Shown here: positions 1-13,200 of the stretch, piece by piece
Layout: every line of letters begins with the position of its first letter
Position numbering within the stretch: position 1 is the first letter of the stretch
Assembly (NCBI GenBank): GCA_028551475.1
Contig: CM052362.1
Coordinates: 23,046,021-23,110,020, forward strand
Direction of reading: 5' to 3'
From: Casuarina equisetifolia
Taxonomy: Eukaryota > Streptophyta > Magnoliopsida > Fagales > Casuarinaceae
DNA: 64,000 nt
The notes under the pieces: model-generated
What the model was told of the DNA's origin: nothing
The model's input: only the letters and a program-made list of their open reading frames with translations
The model's database searches: none
Position numbers and translations under genes: made by a program

Positions 1-1880
1 TCAGTCAAGGTAATAAAAAGAATTTGTATGAAATATCTTATAAAACAAATATTTTGATTAGAATTATTTAGTTACATTTTTTATTAACCTAAGCATGTTT
101 ATTTTATACTAAAAATAAATGATAAATTCAATACATTAATTGTAATACATTCTTCATAATAGTATTTTGAGACTTTTTTTCAAATATCTCGAACTCCAAA
201 CATCATTTTCTCCGAGTCCAAAGTTCAGAGATCCGAGCCCTGCGTTGTTGTGACAAAGTAAAATACGTCAACAATGCAGTCATGTGGTAATTCAATTTAT
301 AATGATTACATCCATTTAGCGTCCATTTAATTCGTTTGTTCTGAAAAATAATACAGACACCAGGAGAAAGAAGGCGGCGAGTGGGCTAGGCCCTCTGCCA
401 CGACAACTGCCGAAACTCGATGGGCGAGGAGGGTACCTCGGACAAAACGGTGGGCTGCTACGATAGATTGTCTGCTTAGTTCCCAAATTGGTTTTGGCCT
501 GGGATTCTAGGTTCGAGAAGGTGTTTCAATGATTTTGATAATTAAAATTAAAGGAGTTGCACCTTGAAGTATGTGAGAGAAAAAGTGCACGATTAACTTT
601 TGTTTAGTGAATAGTGACCTGTTTGTTTAACCCATCACATTAAGAAAACAAAAAGCCAACTCTGTGAATATTTATTCATTTAATTAACCTTTCATGTTCG
701 TTTCCATTGACAATTACTTTGAACTAGCACTTAAGTTTAACCTAAACAAACGAATATGGTCTTTGTGCACTTGTCATTGCACTGTCGTCGTTGCATACCA
801 CGATTACATGCCTACTAAGGCATAGACAGGCTTTGGTACTCCATGGGCCATAGTTGTCAAACTTTGCTTTGGGTTGGACCGAGGATTTCTGTTTTAATGG
901 GTTATTAGGAGTCTTGGAGCCGAGCATCCCAACTCCACTCGCATTCAAATCTTTTATCCGTTTGCTTTTGGTGGTTATTAAACCGAGAGATGAGTGTATG
1001 ATATTTTTGTGGGGTAAGTAAAAGTTTACATCAAAATAAGAGAGAAAATTGTGGGACACTCATCGTTTAAAATTTGATAAATTTATAAACAATGTGGGAT
1101 CTATGTTATATAATTTTTAATGCTTTTTTCTCATTTCAAGCATAAAAAATGCTTTTTATAACTCTCATCTAGAAATAAAAGAATGGTATACTCAAGCATA
1201 GATTTTAATATGTTAATAAAAATTTTAATTATTCAAAAGAAGTCAACTTCATAATACACTAGCTTTATAGAAATATCTTCAAATAAGAATCAAGTAAATA
1301 TGAGATTTTTGTTATAATATTTTCAATCCTTTATTCTATTCTAAGCATAGAAAAATAATTTTTATAATAAATTTTATTTAAAAATTAATGACTATTATAC
1401 TTACAACTAAGTTTTGAGACAATATTTTTATATTAAATTATTTCTAATAATTTTTTAATTTAAATGTCAATCTTAAAGAAATACATAATCAAAATAAATT
1501 TCATTATCCATATTCTTCGTAGATTATGATTATTGATTTTTTTTATGATTAATTGAACTAAAATTTGTTGACTTTTGATTGTTAAATTATTTTATTTTTT
1601 ATTAAAATTAAATCCAGGCATGAGATCAAAGGTATTTTTATTTATTTTTTACTTCACAAACAAAAACAAACAAAAAGGTCCCCAGTGGTCAAAACTCAGT
1701 CATCCAAAAGAAGGCAAACACGTGGTGGAACTTGTAGCCGACCTATTCTGCCTATTATATGACGTGGCAGGGAAAGGCAGGAGTGGATAAGAAGTTTTGT
1801 ACCGTTATGCCATAGATACGATCCAACAAGTCAAGTGGATAGCCTACTCTGGACCGTCGGATCACCTCGCATCGGGTCCC
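1..1880. other. AT-rich intergenic DNA and upstream flank of the cold-shock gene
   Basis: No coding region is recognisable here. A minus-strand open frame at 742-1059 matches no family I know and has no splice partners. One dispersed repeat lies at 440-565. The stretch from about 1,670 is more GC-rich and leads into the cold-shock-domain gene, so its promoter probably lies around 1,700-1,950. TATA-like strings occur at about 1,753 and 1,886, but neither can be preferred from sequence alone. Confidence 0.5.
440..565 (+). repeat. Dispersed repeat, second copy near 17.55 kb
   Basis: This piece resembles 17,555-17,675: both contain 'agttcccaaa', then a 'gattctag' block, then the shared string 'aatgattttgataattaaaa'. 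The copies are in the same orientation and clearly diverged. No coding content or terminal repeats are visible. It is probably the end of an old transposable element, class unknown. Confidence 0.5.
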
Positions 1881-2041
1881 ACCCGATATATGCTATTCCA
1901 ACTCTGACGCTAATGGAAACTTGAGAGCAAGAAGAACGCAAGGTCTGGCATACGCTCTGGCGGCCTCGATGGCCAACCGGTGCTAACAGAAGCTTCTGGA
2001 AACAGAGAAGTTTCTTCCAGAAGGTTCTCGAACATTTGGCA

Positions 2042-2569
2042 ATGGCCGAGACCAACCGATCCACGGGGACGGTGAAGTGGTTTAGCGCCCAGAAGGGGTT
2101 TGGGTTCATAGCCCCGGACCAAGGTGGCGAAGATCTCTTCGTTCACCAGACCTCGATCCGCTCCGACGGGTTCCGGACACTGTTGGAGGGCCAGCCTGTG
2201 GAGTTCTCCATCGAATATGGCGAGGACGGGCGCTCCAAGGCCGTCGATGTTGCCGACATCGGCCGATCTCGCCGCCCGGGGTTTGGAGGGAGGGGCAGAG
2301 GTGGGAGTTTTGGCAGATATGGTTGTGGTGGTTATGGAAGGGGCGGTGGGCCGAGAGGCGGAAGGATTGGTGGAGGCTATGGTACTGAGTGTTACAATTG
2401 TGGCCGAGTTGGTCACTTGGCGAGGGACTGTTATCGACAAGGTGGTGGTGGTGGAGGTGGCGGTGGGCGTGGTGGCGGGATCCCGAGATACGGAGGCGGC
2501 AGTGGTGGAGGAGGGTGTTATAGTTGTGGGGAGGAAGGACATTTTGCGAGAGATTGCCCCAACGTATAG
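2042..2569 (+). CDS. Cold-shock-domain, glycine-rich, zinc-knuckle RNA-binding protein (GRP2/CSP type)
   Basis: The product is a 175-residue intronless protein. Residues 9-72 form a cold-shock domain with RNP1 (KGFGFI, 18-23) and RNP2 (DLFVH, 31-35). A glycine/arginine-rich linker follows. Two CCHC zinc knuckles sit at 117-130 ([14 protein letters not shown]) and 159-172 ([14 protein letters not shown]). This order is that of plant CSP/GRP2 proteins, which are nucleic-acid chaperones that bind single-stranded RNA/DNA and melt RNA secondary structure, with known roles in cold response and development. The ATG at 2042 sits in a good context (ggcaATGG). The frame stays open two codons upstream but has no other ATG there. 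Two knuckles place it with the shorter members, since some paralogues have seven. The gene is much more GC-rich than its flanks, which also opens long antisense frames that I regard as shadows. The 3' UTR probably runs to about 2,850. Confidence 0.95.
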   Translation: MAETNRSTGTVKWFSAQKGFGFIAPDQGGEDLFVHQTSIRSDGFRTLLEGQPVEFSIEYGEDGRSKAVDVADIGRSRRPGFGGRGRGGSFGRYGCGGYGRGGGPRGGRIGGGYGTECYNCGRVGHLARDCYRQGGGGGGGGGRGGGIPRYGGGSGGGGCYSCGEEGHFARDCPNV

Positions 2570-5500
2570 GATATTGTGAATGTGAATCTGGGCGTTCCTT
2601 GCTATATAGGGCGGATAGATTTTGTTGGTTTGCTGAAATTTGCTTTTCTGGGTGCTTGGAGATTGTTCTTGGGTGTCTCCAATTGTTGCTCGTTGTTGGG
2701 TTTTTGCCGGTAAGCTTGTTTACCAAGGCTTGGTAAATGTGGTTAATTGTCCTCGTAACATATAACTTTGTTTTTCTTCTTCCCCAGTTGGTTTTCCCTC
2801 GTTTCATAACCTTGACATGTTCTTTTGGGATTAATGAAAGGTATATTTGTCGATTCTCTTGTTTGCCATTTTTTTTCTTTTGAATTTTCTGGGCCATGTC
2901 AGCCGTCGTTCTGTTTTCTTACTCATTCGTCTCATCAATGTTGAACAGCCATTGTTGAACCCTGTAGATTTTGAATTCGGGCTTCTGGATTTCTCTACGA
3001 GAACCCCAAAAATTGACATGTTATTCTTGGAAAGATATATCGAAACCTGTTCTGGACTACTCAATTTTCTGGTTATAGATGGGGATAGGATGATGATACT
3101 TCCAATCTTTATCTTAAGCAAAGATTGTGGATGTCGTTTTTTCCACTCCATCAATGCATGTTATCCAATAAAGGTCCACGTCCAAGCATAATGTGTGTAT
3201 ACGTATCCAAGTTGAAGAAGATTAAGAGCCCTGCGCCCTGGCAAAAAGGAGGACCTTTACTTCTCAGTCATGCGTTTGTTCTGGAGTTTGTCATCTCATA
3301 CACCTTATCCTTTTCTGAAGGCAGTGGGAGGATTGTGTACTGTGGTTTAGGATTGCATTCCGCCGAAAGGTGTTGGTAGACCTTGGCTTTATCTTTTAGA
3401 TTCTCTCTGTTTGTCGTATCATCGTTTCTGTTCCTGATCAATTTGTCGCCTTGTGGAAGTTTCTATTATTAAGTTGCTGGTAAGAGAAACAAGAGTCAAT
3501 CAGATCAAGAGCCTCATTGACTCAAAAGAGAAACTTAGTCAATAACTTTTGATTACCGCTTTTAATCATGTCTTGGTTAGCTTTTGTTGTTGCGTCTGAA
3601 CGGAAATAGCCCTTTTTGCCATCTTACGTTGGGTAAAGGACACATCTCCTGTCGCATTTAATGGTTGACACTAGGATTGTCTCGACTGGAGAGATGGGGG
3701 TCAATGTGTATTTTGAAATGACGATGTCAATTGTTGGAAGATTAGTGCAGATGATCAAGCAGCAAACGATCATATATATATATATATATTTTAGTAACTT
3801 TTTCTTCCTAGTCGACGTTGGTGGCCCAACCAGACTATCCTATTTCGTGTTTGCTAGGAGAATGGACATCAAATTCCATGGGCCATTCGTTCTTGTGCGA
3901 CTCATGGATAGCCCAAAACAGACCCATAGGTTGAAGCTTCTCTTTTGTTAGCTGGCCTGATTATGCTAAGTCGATCTTGAGCCCAATAAGAACACCGTTC
4001 AAATTGGAATGTGGAACTATTAGAAAGATGAAGGGCCTAACTAAAACACTCCTTGCAATCTAATGTTGGGCTGCGGTGAGAGGTGAGACTAGTTTAGAAG
4101 GACTATATCAAGACAAGACAAATAAGATATAAGATTGACTTTAATATCATATTAAAAAGATGAACACTCAATTAAAACATAAAACTGTACTATAAAGAAG
4201 TTGTCAACGGAAATTTATAAAATTATGTTTGCCTGTCGCCTTACTCAATATTAAACTGAATATTTTAACAATCTAACAGAAACATTCGGTGACAAATATA
4301 TGCGTCATGTATGCCTGCCAGTGATAGTAAGATGGCGTCAAGAAAAATCCAACCGCGTGATGACGCATAAAAGCTGCCGGACTGTCGAAATGGCATGCCT
4401 GGTCGAGACGGTAGATTGCGTCGACCTTCGTCAAGATATTTGGTTCCTGTTTCAGAAGCTTACAACGGGAATGAAACCAAAGGGTTGTGGTCTTGTAGCG
4501 GCCCGTATGGTGGCGTTGGAAAGAAAAGTGGAGTTGGGTCCTATAAATCTCTGGAAATAAAGAGGTGGTCAAAAGCATTTCTCTTTGGCAGGTTCATCGA
4601 TCTTGGAAAGCACAACAAAATAATTGAGACATTCCATGAGGACGACTCGAGTGTCTGCTTTTCCTTTTCCTGTTGAGGCGAATAGCAAGATGGTTGTTGT
4701 AATGGAAAGTTCTAAGAGATACAATGGTCCATCCGACAAGGACCCAGCATAATTGGTCAAACTAACGCAGTGGGTATGAAGCGATGCCAACTTTCCCTGT
4801 CACCATCTCATTCAATAATATCTCTTCAAGTGCCTTTTTCTCTTTCCTAAGCATCTTTCTTTCTTCCTTATCTTGGGTTGGGTCTAGAAAGGTGGTGCCA
4901 ATTCCGCTTTCCCGAGCTTCATCGGTGTAGTGGGCATAGTTGCTGTTTGCTTTCCTAGCTTTTTCTCCATGTCGTGACCAGTTTTCTTGTCAGGTGGAAT
5001 GTCGCTTTAATCAACGGACAAGGAAGCCCGACCATCCAAGCAATTGGAAGGCAAATGACCAAATTGGGGTTATATGTGAAACTCGTTAAGAATGATTTGT
5101 TATTTCTTGTTTAAAAATTTACTAGTAAGAACTTGTTAAGTAGTATTAGTAATAGACTCATAATCTAACCTAGTTTATAATTTATATATAAAATTTTCTT
5201 CTTCAACATTCCACTACATACCTAACAAATCGTGACTTAAAATTAAACATGCAAAATGGACACTTTATGCACACTGAAACATATTTGATAGATTCAAAAA
5301 TAAATATGATTAATATGAATTTTGATATTATATCAAAAATAATATATAGTCTAATTCATTTACTAGCTTATAGGTGAAGAGACATCTTATACATTTAAAC
5401 AATACTCATATATCTTTTTATCTTATATGTGGAACTTCGTCTAAAAGAAAAAAATCATTACACTTAAACATAAACTTAATATTTATAAAGAAGTTACTTT

Positions 5501-6304
5501 CCGTTTTAAAAATTAAATTATAAAATAGGTATTTTATTTTAAAGATAGATCAGGACGCACCATTTTTAACAGGTTTGGGCCTGCAGAATTTGCCACGGTA
5601 CTTTCTCTCTCAAACACGGATAGGGAACACACCAATAATTCACTCTCCATTCAGGCACTGCTGTTTTATTTTTCTCTCTGGTGATTCCATTTTGTTGCTT
5701 CAGCCAAACGATAGCTATCCAAGTTCACGATTTGCTCCTTTGCCTTTTCTTTGTCGTTTAGGTCGTCTCCAAAAGGGCATTCAAATTAAGCAAGAAGTCC
5801 TAGATGTGTTATGTGATTAGAACCAAAAGAAAGTATGTGAAACGGACCAACTTCTGTGTCCTTTACAGCTAGCTTTTACACCTGCCAATGATAGGATGGA
5901 CTCGGTACTGTTTCAGTTGCCCACTTCACAAGTCATTGCACCCCATATGGGCACTTTTGCCTTCACAGACGAGGCATAATGAGCGGTCTGGTGGTGCGAA
6001 AATGATATGAACCTAACGAGCATGGGAAGTTGAGATTAAAGCTGAGTCACAGTTAAGACGTTTGAGCACCACTTTGATGTGTGATGTGACTGTCGTAGTC
6101 GATTAGGCAAGAATGGCTTTAGACGGTAAGAAAGAGACAATGGAAATGATGGTTTAGACGGTGTCAAAGTGGTGAGATATGCTTGTAATAGCCTCGTTTA
6201 CTCAGTGCCGAGAGAAGTCTAGATGTTGCAGCAAAGAAACACTTGGAGGAAAGAATCAGAAGAACAGTGATGAAGATATTTGATGGGATAATTGTGACAG
6301 ACTT

Positions 6305-6640
6305 AGGTCCACTTTTTCTCTAAATATCTCATTAAGGAGAGGGGTTATTTAAATTTATAAAGTACATTATAAGTATCTTCTTCTCAAATGTAAGACTTTA
6401 TTATTTAATATTTTCTACAATTCAAGCTCAATTTTTTTGTTGGCAAGGACTACCTGAATTGTGGGATTTAGATTAGAACACATGGAAGAAAGAATGGTTT
6501 CGATATTATGTGAAAGGTTTAGATTTACTTTTCCTCAAAAGACTTTGTTAAGGAGAGAAGTTGTTTAAAGTTATAAGATATATTATAAATATTTTTCTCT
6601 TTAATGTGAGACTTTATTGTTCAATAATAATACAAATGTT
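6305..6640 (+). repeat. Two direct copies of a short dispersed repeat
   Basis: Two segments (about 6,305-6,425 and 6,520-6,640) share a block order: a 'ttaaggagag' block, then a 'tataa.atattataa' block, then 'aatgtgagactttatt' and 'ttcaata'. The same block order occurs inverted at 7,255-7,350 and 7,480-7,575. This suggests one small AT-rich element inserted or duplicated several times. No coding content or clear terminal repeats are visible. Confidence 0.5.
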
Positions 6641-7254
6641 TAATTTCATGGATTTGGGTTTCAACTTAAAAGATTGGCCTTATTAAAAGTAATTAAGTTC
6701 CTAACTTTTAATAAGGACCAAGATTCTTTCACTCCTATTCAATGTAAGACAAATTCATGTTTCCTTCCCACTTTGTTTACCCATTTTTGGACGTCGGCAA
6801 TGAAGTTAGAGTGAAGTAGCTTTGATGCTACTCTCATGAGCTTGAGTCTTAAAAGATAGGCCTTACTAGGAGGAGTAACCAAACTCGTTATAAGCATCAA
6901 GATCCACTCACTCTTATTCAATATGGGACAAAAGCTATCAATCTAACTTAAATCCATTTGTTATGAGAAGAAATTACCCAAATATATATAAAGAGCATAT
7001 CAGGATATCAACAAGGTGGAATGACCATTGTTTTTAGTAAGTTCACTTGTCCTTAAGGTAAGGAAATCACAAAAATTCAGTTTATGAGTAATAATGACAA
7101 TTGATTTCGTGAAATGACTTGGACTAAATTTATAGGCGATAATGTGTTTTGCTTGATATTAAGTTCAAACATCATATTACAAAATGTTATTTTTTTCTCC
7201 CTTCTAAACCCAATCTATAACCTCTTGTAACAGTGATGTTTAAGGGGATGAAGA

Positions 7255-7575
7255 AGAAGCATTATAAATATTAAACAAAAAAATTTTACATTAGAAAGCA
7301 TAACACTTGTGATATGTTTTATAAGTTTAAATAATCTCTTTTCTTAATGATGCATTTGCAAGATAAGTAAACTTAAAAAGCTTTTACATGATATTAAAGC
7401 CAATTCTTCTTCCATTTGATCTAAGATTCTAAAAATGGGCTAGTCTTTTGCCAGTAAAAAGATCGAATTCAATTATAGGGGAATATTGAACAAGAGTTCC
7501 ACATTAAAGTAGAAATTATTTATAATATGCCTTATAAACTTAGACAATCTTGTTTGAGAGGAGATATATTTATGC
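7255..7575 (-). repeat. Inverted copies of the 6.3-kb dispersed repeat
   Basis: Read on the minus strand, 7,480-7,575 gives the 'aagtttataaggcatattataaa' type block followed by an 'aatgtggaactcttgttcaata' type block, matching 6,540-6,640. A weaker copy lies at 7,255-7,350. Together with the direct copies this forms a loose inverted arrangement about 1 kb across. Confidence 0.45.
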
Positions 7576-7974
7576 ATTTCATAAGAAATAAGACCATGAT
7601 AATTGGATTGTTTGCCTAGTTTGCCTAGTCCAAAGTGAACTGTGAGAATTGGATTAACCTTTTGTGTTGGCCCTTCTGATATCGTCAAGAATTCAAGATA
7701 ATCGAATAAATTGAGCAAACACTACAACGGCTAAATTCAATCCCACCGTAAAGAGACACCGAGTGAGTTGCCATAAAACAAAATTAATCAGCACGCGAGT
7801 TACAATTGTAGGTTCGTATAGGGGTGGCCATGAAATCCATCAACGATAGCTTTTAGAAGGCGAGAGAAATGAAAAGAAAAGAAGAAAAGAAGAAAAGATT
7901 TCAAATGCCAATCTCTTTACACGCTTACATACGTAACTTAATCTGTAAAACCTTTTCAAAAGCAGGGAATCTAC

Positions 7975-10189
7975 TCAAGCCTTGTGTGGGGGGCACTGAT
8001 AGCACTTTGTGAATAGACCAAAGGTGTCAACTTGTCGTATGAAATTGAGCATGCTAGCCCATCCTCCAAATCCAAATCCTACGATCAATACCCACACCAC
8101 TACGAAGCTGTTCACAGAATATGATCCAGTCCAACCTCCTAAGAACGATGGTGGTCTCTCTACTGCATTCTGTGAAGAACAAGTGGGAAAGAAATGTTAG
8201 TTTTGGACATAATTTATTACATTATCTGAGAAGAATTGGAAGTAGTTTTAGGCAGGAACAAACCTCTCGAGCAGATGCAGAAGCAAAGGTTAACATGTGT
8301 GCTAGGGCAGGAATTATGTAAACGGTAAAGCTGACCAGAAGAGATCCAACAGTTGAGTTGATGGGGCCGAAGAAAGGGAAGATGATTGCAAGGAACCATA
8401 TTGGGATCACCACAGGGAGCCTCGCTAGAGCTCTCTTGAACACGCTCTTAGTATCATGGATCCTAATGAATTTCTCCCACACAAAGTACAGCGGAGTGCA
8501 AGCGAATCCAAACGTTATGAACTGCAAAAATTGATTCCAAATATCACCAATCACTTTCTTAGATCCAAAATGAACTTTAAAACTTTCAATCTCCGTTCAT
8601 TATGCGGTTATAACCTGGTGAATAAGCATAAGGACGACAGCAGTGTCCCTGAATCCACTTCTTGGTAGCAAAGACAGAGCATTGGAATGGGTAAGAAGCA
8701 TGTCCCCAAAAGCCCAATAAACAGCAGAAGCTGATGGTAGAGTTAGGGTGAGTACATAGAGTGTTGCGATCAAGTATATCAGCTTGAACTTCTGTGGCTT
8801 CCACATTGCATGCATAATCTCCCTGCAGGATAAACCAAATTCCCCCTTATCAAAACAGTTCATATGGATGCCAGTTGGAGAAAGGAATTCCGCATCTTTC
8901 CTCCGATGCTAAACAGTTTTTAGTATTACTTTGTATATCTATTTTAAATTGCAGGAGTGTTTGAGATGTGTAAATGTAATAGAAAGATTAGAAGCACTCA
9001 CACTGTGACAGCATGTCCACCAAAGGTGTAGAGAATGTTGGTCGCCCCAGTGAAGTAAAGCACCATTGTGGTTGGTCCTGAGTGCTTCACTCCCTCAACC
9101 TTCAAACACACAGAGTAAGAGGAAAAAAGAAAAGTAAATAAAGAGAAGGAAATTATACCAGAATTTACTTTTTGTTGTTGGTAATTTAACTAATCTGTAG
9201 TCGTAGATTGCAGCAAACTTTACCTGGCCATGGATAAGGGATGCAATGGTGAGATACCATGCAGTGTAAGTAGTCATCACTAGGCCTAAGAATGACCATA
9301 TTCTGTAGTTATGGAATGATGGGATGAAAACAGTTGTTGCACAGCAAGCGCCAAATATGTAAGTCCAAGTTCTCTTGTCAAGATTGTCGTTTATGTAGTA
9401 TATGTTACTGCAGCAATAATGTAACAGCAAATATTATGTATACTGTGGCCAGTATTTTTCAGATTCAGAAGATGATCATAGTTATCATGGCTTATGTATG
9501 ATTCTATAGCTTACCTCGCGCAGGCTATTAGTTGAATTACAGATCCAAACAGCAGAAAGGTGCAGTTGAAAAAGAGGCCTGCGTTCCTCCAGTGTTTCCC
9601 CAACAGCCCATCAAGGACTTCAAACCACTGCGACAATTAGAGTAATAAATTTGGAAAAGGAAAAGGATCAGAAGAATAAAGGGAGAGTTCTTTCCACTGA
9701 TTGGTGCGGGCAACATAATAATCAAGGGAGGGAGAGAGAAAGAGATTACCTGAATAACATGATTCCTGAAATCAACCTTTTCTCTTTCTTTTCTAGTTCT
9801 ATACTCAACATAAAGCACGCTGATAAGGTAAGCAGTCCAGCTTCCCAACAGCCCATAAAAAAGCTGAAAAACGATACCAGAGACCATCCCCAGTTGTGAA
9901 AATGAGTATGGAAGCGTGAGAAGCACTTGCGCGACCTGCATTTCATAACACAGAGGCACGAGCGGATACAAAGGATTATCACAACAATCTGAGTCCAGAA
10001 ACAACGAAAACAGTAATCTTAACAAGTGCATGCCTGGTTAGAAGCACAGCTAAACCACGCATCGTATACGGAGCCACCATGCCAAAACAGCCTTGAAAGT
10101 TTGCTCTTCGCCGTCTTGGGATCGCCTTCTTCCCTCTCCATTTCCACGTAGTTTCCGGCAACAACAGTCTCAACCTTCTCGGAAGCCAT
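7975..10189 (-). CDS. LAX3: AUX1/LAX-family auxin influx carrier, LAX3-like
   Basis: This is a plasma-membrane proton/auxin symporter of the amino acid/auxin permease family that drives cellular IAA uptake. Eight exons on the minus strand: 10189-10034, 9935-9750, 9627-9515, 9407-9224, 9099-9002, 8822-8615, 8521-8264 and 8169-7975, together 1,398 nt or 465 residues, a normal family length. All joins keep frame. A hydrophilic N-tail (MASEKVETVVAGNYVEM) leads into the conserved FWHGGSVYDAWFSCASNQ and VAQVLLTLPYSFSQLGM segments. Later come NHVIQWFEVLDGLLGKHW, GGHAVTVEIMHAMWKPQ and the C-end LFTKCYQCPPHKA. The N-tail and the PPHK-type end are closest to LAX3. Introns are short (93-179 nt). Intron 1 (10033-9936) starts with GC after CAG, and no frame-keeping GT donor is available nearby. 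Introns 2-7 are GT-AG. The nearest upstream genes are several kilobases away. Confidence 0.95.
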
Positions 10190-10259
10190 TGTTAGAGCGT
10201 TTGAGATGTAGGGAAGCAATCAACTAGTCTAGCGTCGTATAAATAGATAGAAGTGCCTT

Positions 10260-13200
10260 CCAACCTTCCCTACGACTTCTGATGCTTCTTTCCTTTCCCT
10301 TTTAAAAAGACTCAAACTTTTTATGAGCAATAATTGAATCACCCATCTAGGAACCTACCTGGGTCACCCTAAGGAATGTGATTATGGAATTAGTGTGAGT
10401 AAAATATGATTTTATATTGATTACGGTTCTATAACCCAAGTAACAATTCATCATTCACTTTGCTAAGAAGAGTATAAGTCTAGTATTATTAAAATTGTCA
10501 TCTTTAAAATAAAAAAAATCCTTCCTTATATATTATCTTAAATAAATATTAAACTATTTAAATATAGTATTAAAATCTAAGTTAAGAGACAATACTCTCT
10601 TTGCGTAAAATTTACAATTCAAGAGATAATATATCTTGTCATGAAATTTGTAATATAAGTTATTTTGTTAAATCTCACATTACAATTATAAAGATTAAAA
10701 AAATAATTTATAAAAAATTGAGTTCTTTTACTTAATGGCGTATGTTATCTTAAATGATTCTATTAATATTTAAAGATTCTTTTCAAAATCAAGAACATAC
10801 TCTCTCTTTATAAATCGATTTTAGGATAGAAATTAACTCACTGGTCCACTTACAGCTTCATTGGCCTGTGAGACAGCTGTGTCCACTCCGGGTGACATAT
10901 ACAGTTTGCTTATCCTTGCATTTTCGTTTGCTTTTGTACGATTAGAAACATGCTAATGTATCCCCAAGGAAATTTAATAATTAATTTTCATTTGTTGGGT
11001 TAAATGGGCCCGGACCAGCATGCACTACACGAGCGGGGTGGCCCACCACGGTCCATTTTTGGCGAGAAAGGGCCCACGTAATACAGCAATATTGATTGAT
11101 AAAAGAAGGAAATAATAAAAGGTGCATCGGTGTGAGCGTGAGTGCTCGTGTGTGGGGGAGAGTTGATGTGTGCGAAGATGGACGGAATGATTACACCGGG
11201 TTGGGCTTGGTGCTTAGCATGATCAACGACACACGTGTGCCAACTGGCTTTACATAAAGATCTACTAAATCCCTTTCTCTTGTCAAAGTTGGCTACCTTA
11301 ATCATGATCCTAAGTGCCTCCTAAAGGTTTAATTCGGTGGCAAATTTAATAATATGTACTTTGGTACTCTGTTTTTAGGATACTTAATTTGCAGTAAAAG
11401 GTTACACCAATTATAGCCTAACACCTACCGTGTTGCCCTTGATTTAATTTTGAATTGAATTTTTCAAATTTTCTTTCAATTAAATTGTTGAGATGTCTCT
11501 ATTTTTTATGTATCAACTTGGAAATTGACTTGTTGATGAATATGTAGTTAGGTTGATATTCCATGTAACTTGAAAGTAAAAGAAGGTCTTCTCCCACATT
11601 TCCATTTACCAAAAAAACAGATTTAGAAATTGAATCGATACTTTGGAATTGGCTTCACTTTTTTCAGCCTTTTGTGATCGTGATGGGGTGATAAGAACTT
11701 TCCTATAGCTGCAAAAATCCCTTTCTTTATAGATATTTAAGAACAGTGTAGTCGTAAAGTGGTAGTTTGTCGAATAATTTCTTATTTTTCCTAAGAAAAA
11801 CACGAAAAAGTCCGTGATTTTTGGGTAAAATGAAAGTCTCGATGAATTCCTTAATGTTTGAGGCACTTGGGTGATGAGTATTTCTATGTCAAACTGATTA
11901 AAAAGTTCCAATGACCTCCCACTCATTATCCTATATCGAAGAAATCATTCAAGGGACGACTTATGAAGAAAAGCAAGCATTAATTAGGGAGTGCAAAGCG
12001 AGGTGCTATGATGAATTTAGTGCATCGTAGCAAATGTTGCACGATCTTTTTGTAATCATCAACGAAGAGATGATCTTCTCTTCTTTGGATGAGTAAGTTT
12101 TGCCGCAAGAAGAGGAGAAGGAGAGGAAAAGAACACTTAAACCAATAAACTTGCTGTATAAGCTGTAATCCCCCCATTATACTAACATTTCTCTTGCTAA
12201 GATCCGTGTCATAGACGTTGTGTGACTCAAAAAGCCAACCCCATCTGTAAAAAATCTATCTGATCTTTTGCTTTCTATCGGGTTCTAGATACTTTTAATA
12301 CAAACATGTAGGGAAGACGAAAATTCTATATTATTAGCTTGAATTTTTCTATTATCAATGTGTAAATATAAAAGCATATGTTAAGGAACTTATCCAAGGA
12401 AAATAACTATTGTAATTGCAATCAAGAAATAAATAGAATATTACAGTAATTATTCTTTTCATTTGTTATTAGTTCTAATATAATGATTTTTTAAAATGCT
12501 TAAAATAATGCAGAATCTCTCATTACGATTCATATCTCTAACAAAACAAGATCACATCTCCTCAAAAGCACTGGAAATGTTCGATAAATCGAAGCCCTTT
12601 GCCTTCCACGTAGCCTGATTTTGACATTGATGATGCTTGATAGCCTAATCTTTACAAGTCCATATGGGTAAGGACGTATGGTCTAACCCCACCTTACTTG
12701 TCGGGCATAAGCAATCTGTACCCAGAAGGCGCCAAAATGATCAACCATGAATGAAATGCCCCACTTCATCAAGCAAACGTGTGTCACAGTCAAAATCCAG
12801 GATCGGAGAAGTTGGTTCTCTTCTTGCAAGTAAGCAATGGCTTAAACACAACCCACATTGGAATGGAAACAACACATCCGCATGAAGGGACACAACACTA
12901 ATGAATTTCTTCGGTATTAACGTCTTTCCTGAAACTCCCCTTACAAAGGATTGCTCCTTCATTTAAGACAATCAGACATGTGAGAAGACGAGCATCCACA
13001 TAACCATCATGCCCTCTACTACACTGAAATCCCCCTAAATGGCCCTGGGCCGGATACAACCCAAGCCCACTCCAAAAAATATATAAAGTACAAAACAAGT
13101 CACGACATATATTTTAATATGCACGAAGTTATAATGGTGACATAAAGGTAACGGTATTCGCTACTCTATACAAAAGGTAAATGGGAAAAAATGGTTGGTT

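Larger units (their letters stand above)
2860..7970. other. Intergenic DNA, no gene recognised
   Basis: Both strands were read. Open frames of 80-115 codons (2,847-3,191; 3,661-3,951; 4,273-4,676; 5,575-5,820) have no recognisable domain, start context or splice partners. An (AT)n tract lies at 3,772-3,789. AT-rich stretches around 5,290-5,450 and 6,300-7,570 carry diverged copies of a short dispersed repeat. Nothing else can be supported. Confidence 0.5.

Noticed and set aside
497..520. 'ggttcgag' string resembling a tRNA T-loop
   Set aside because: No acceptor stem, anticodon arm or D-loop can be drawn around it, and the same block recurs as part of a dispersed repeat at 17.6 kb.
742..1059. 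105-codon minus-strand frame
   Set aside because: No known family, no splice partners, and it lies in repeat-bearing AT-rich DNA.
1910..2897. Long minus-strand open frames (210 and 263 codons) opposite the cold-shock gene
   Set aside because: They mirror the GC-rich, glycine-codon-rich sense gene, have no domains, and are typical antisense shadows.
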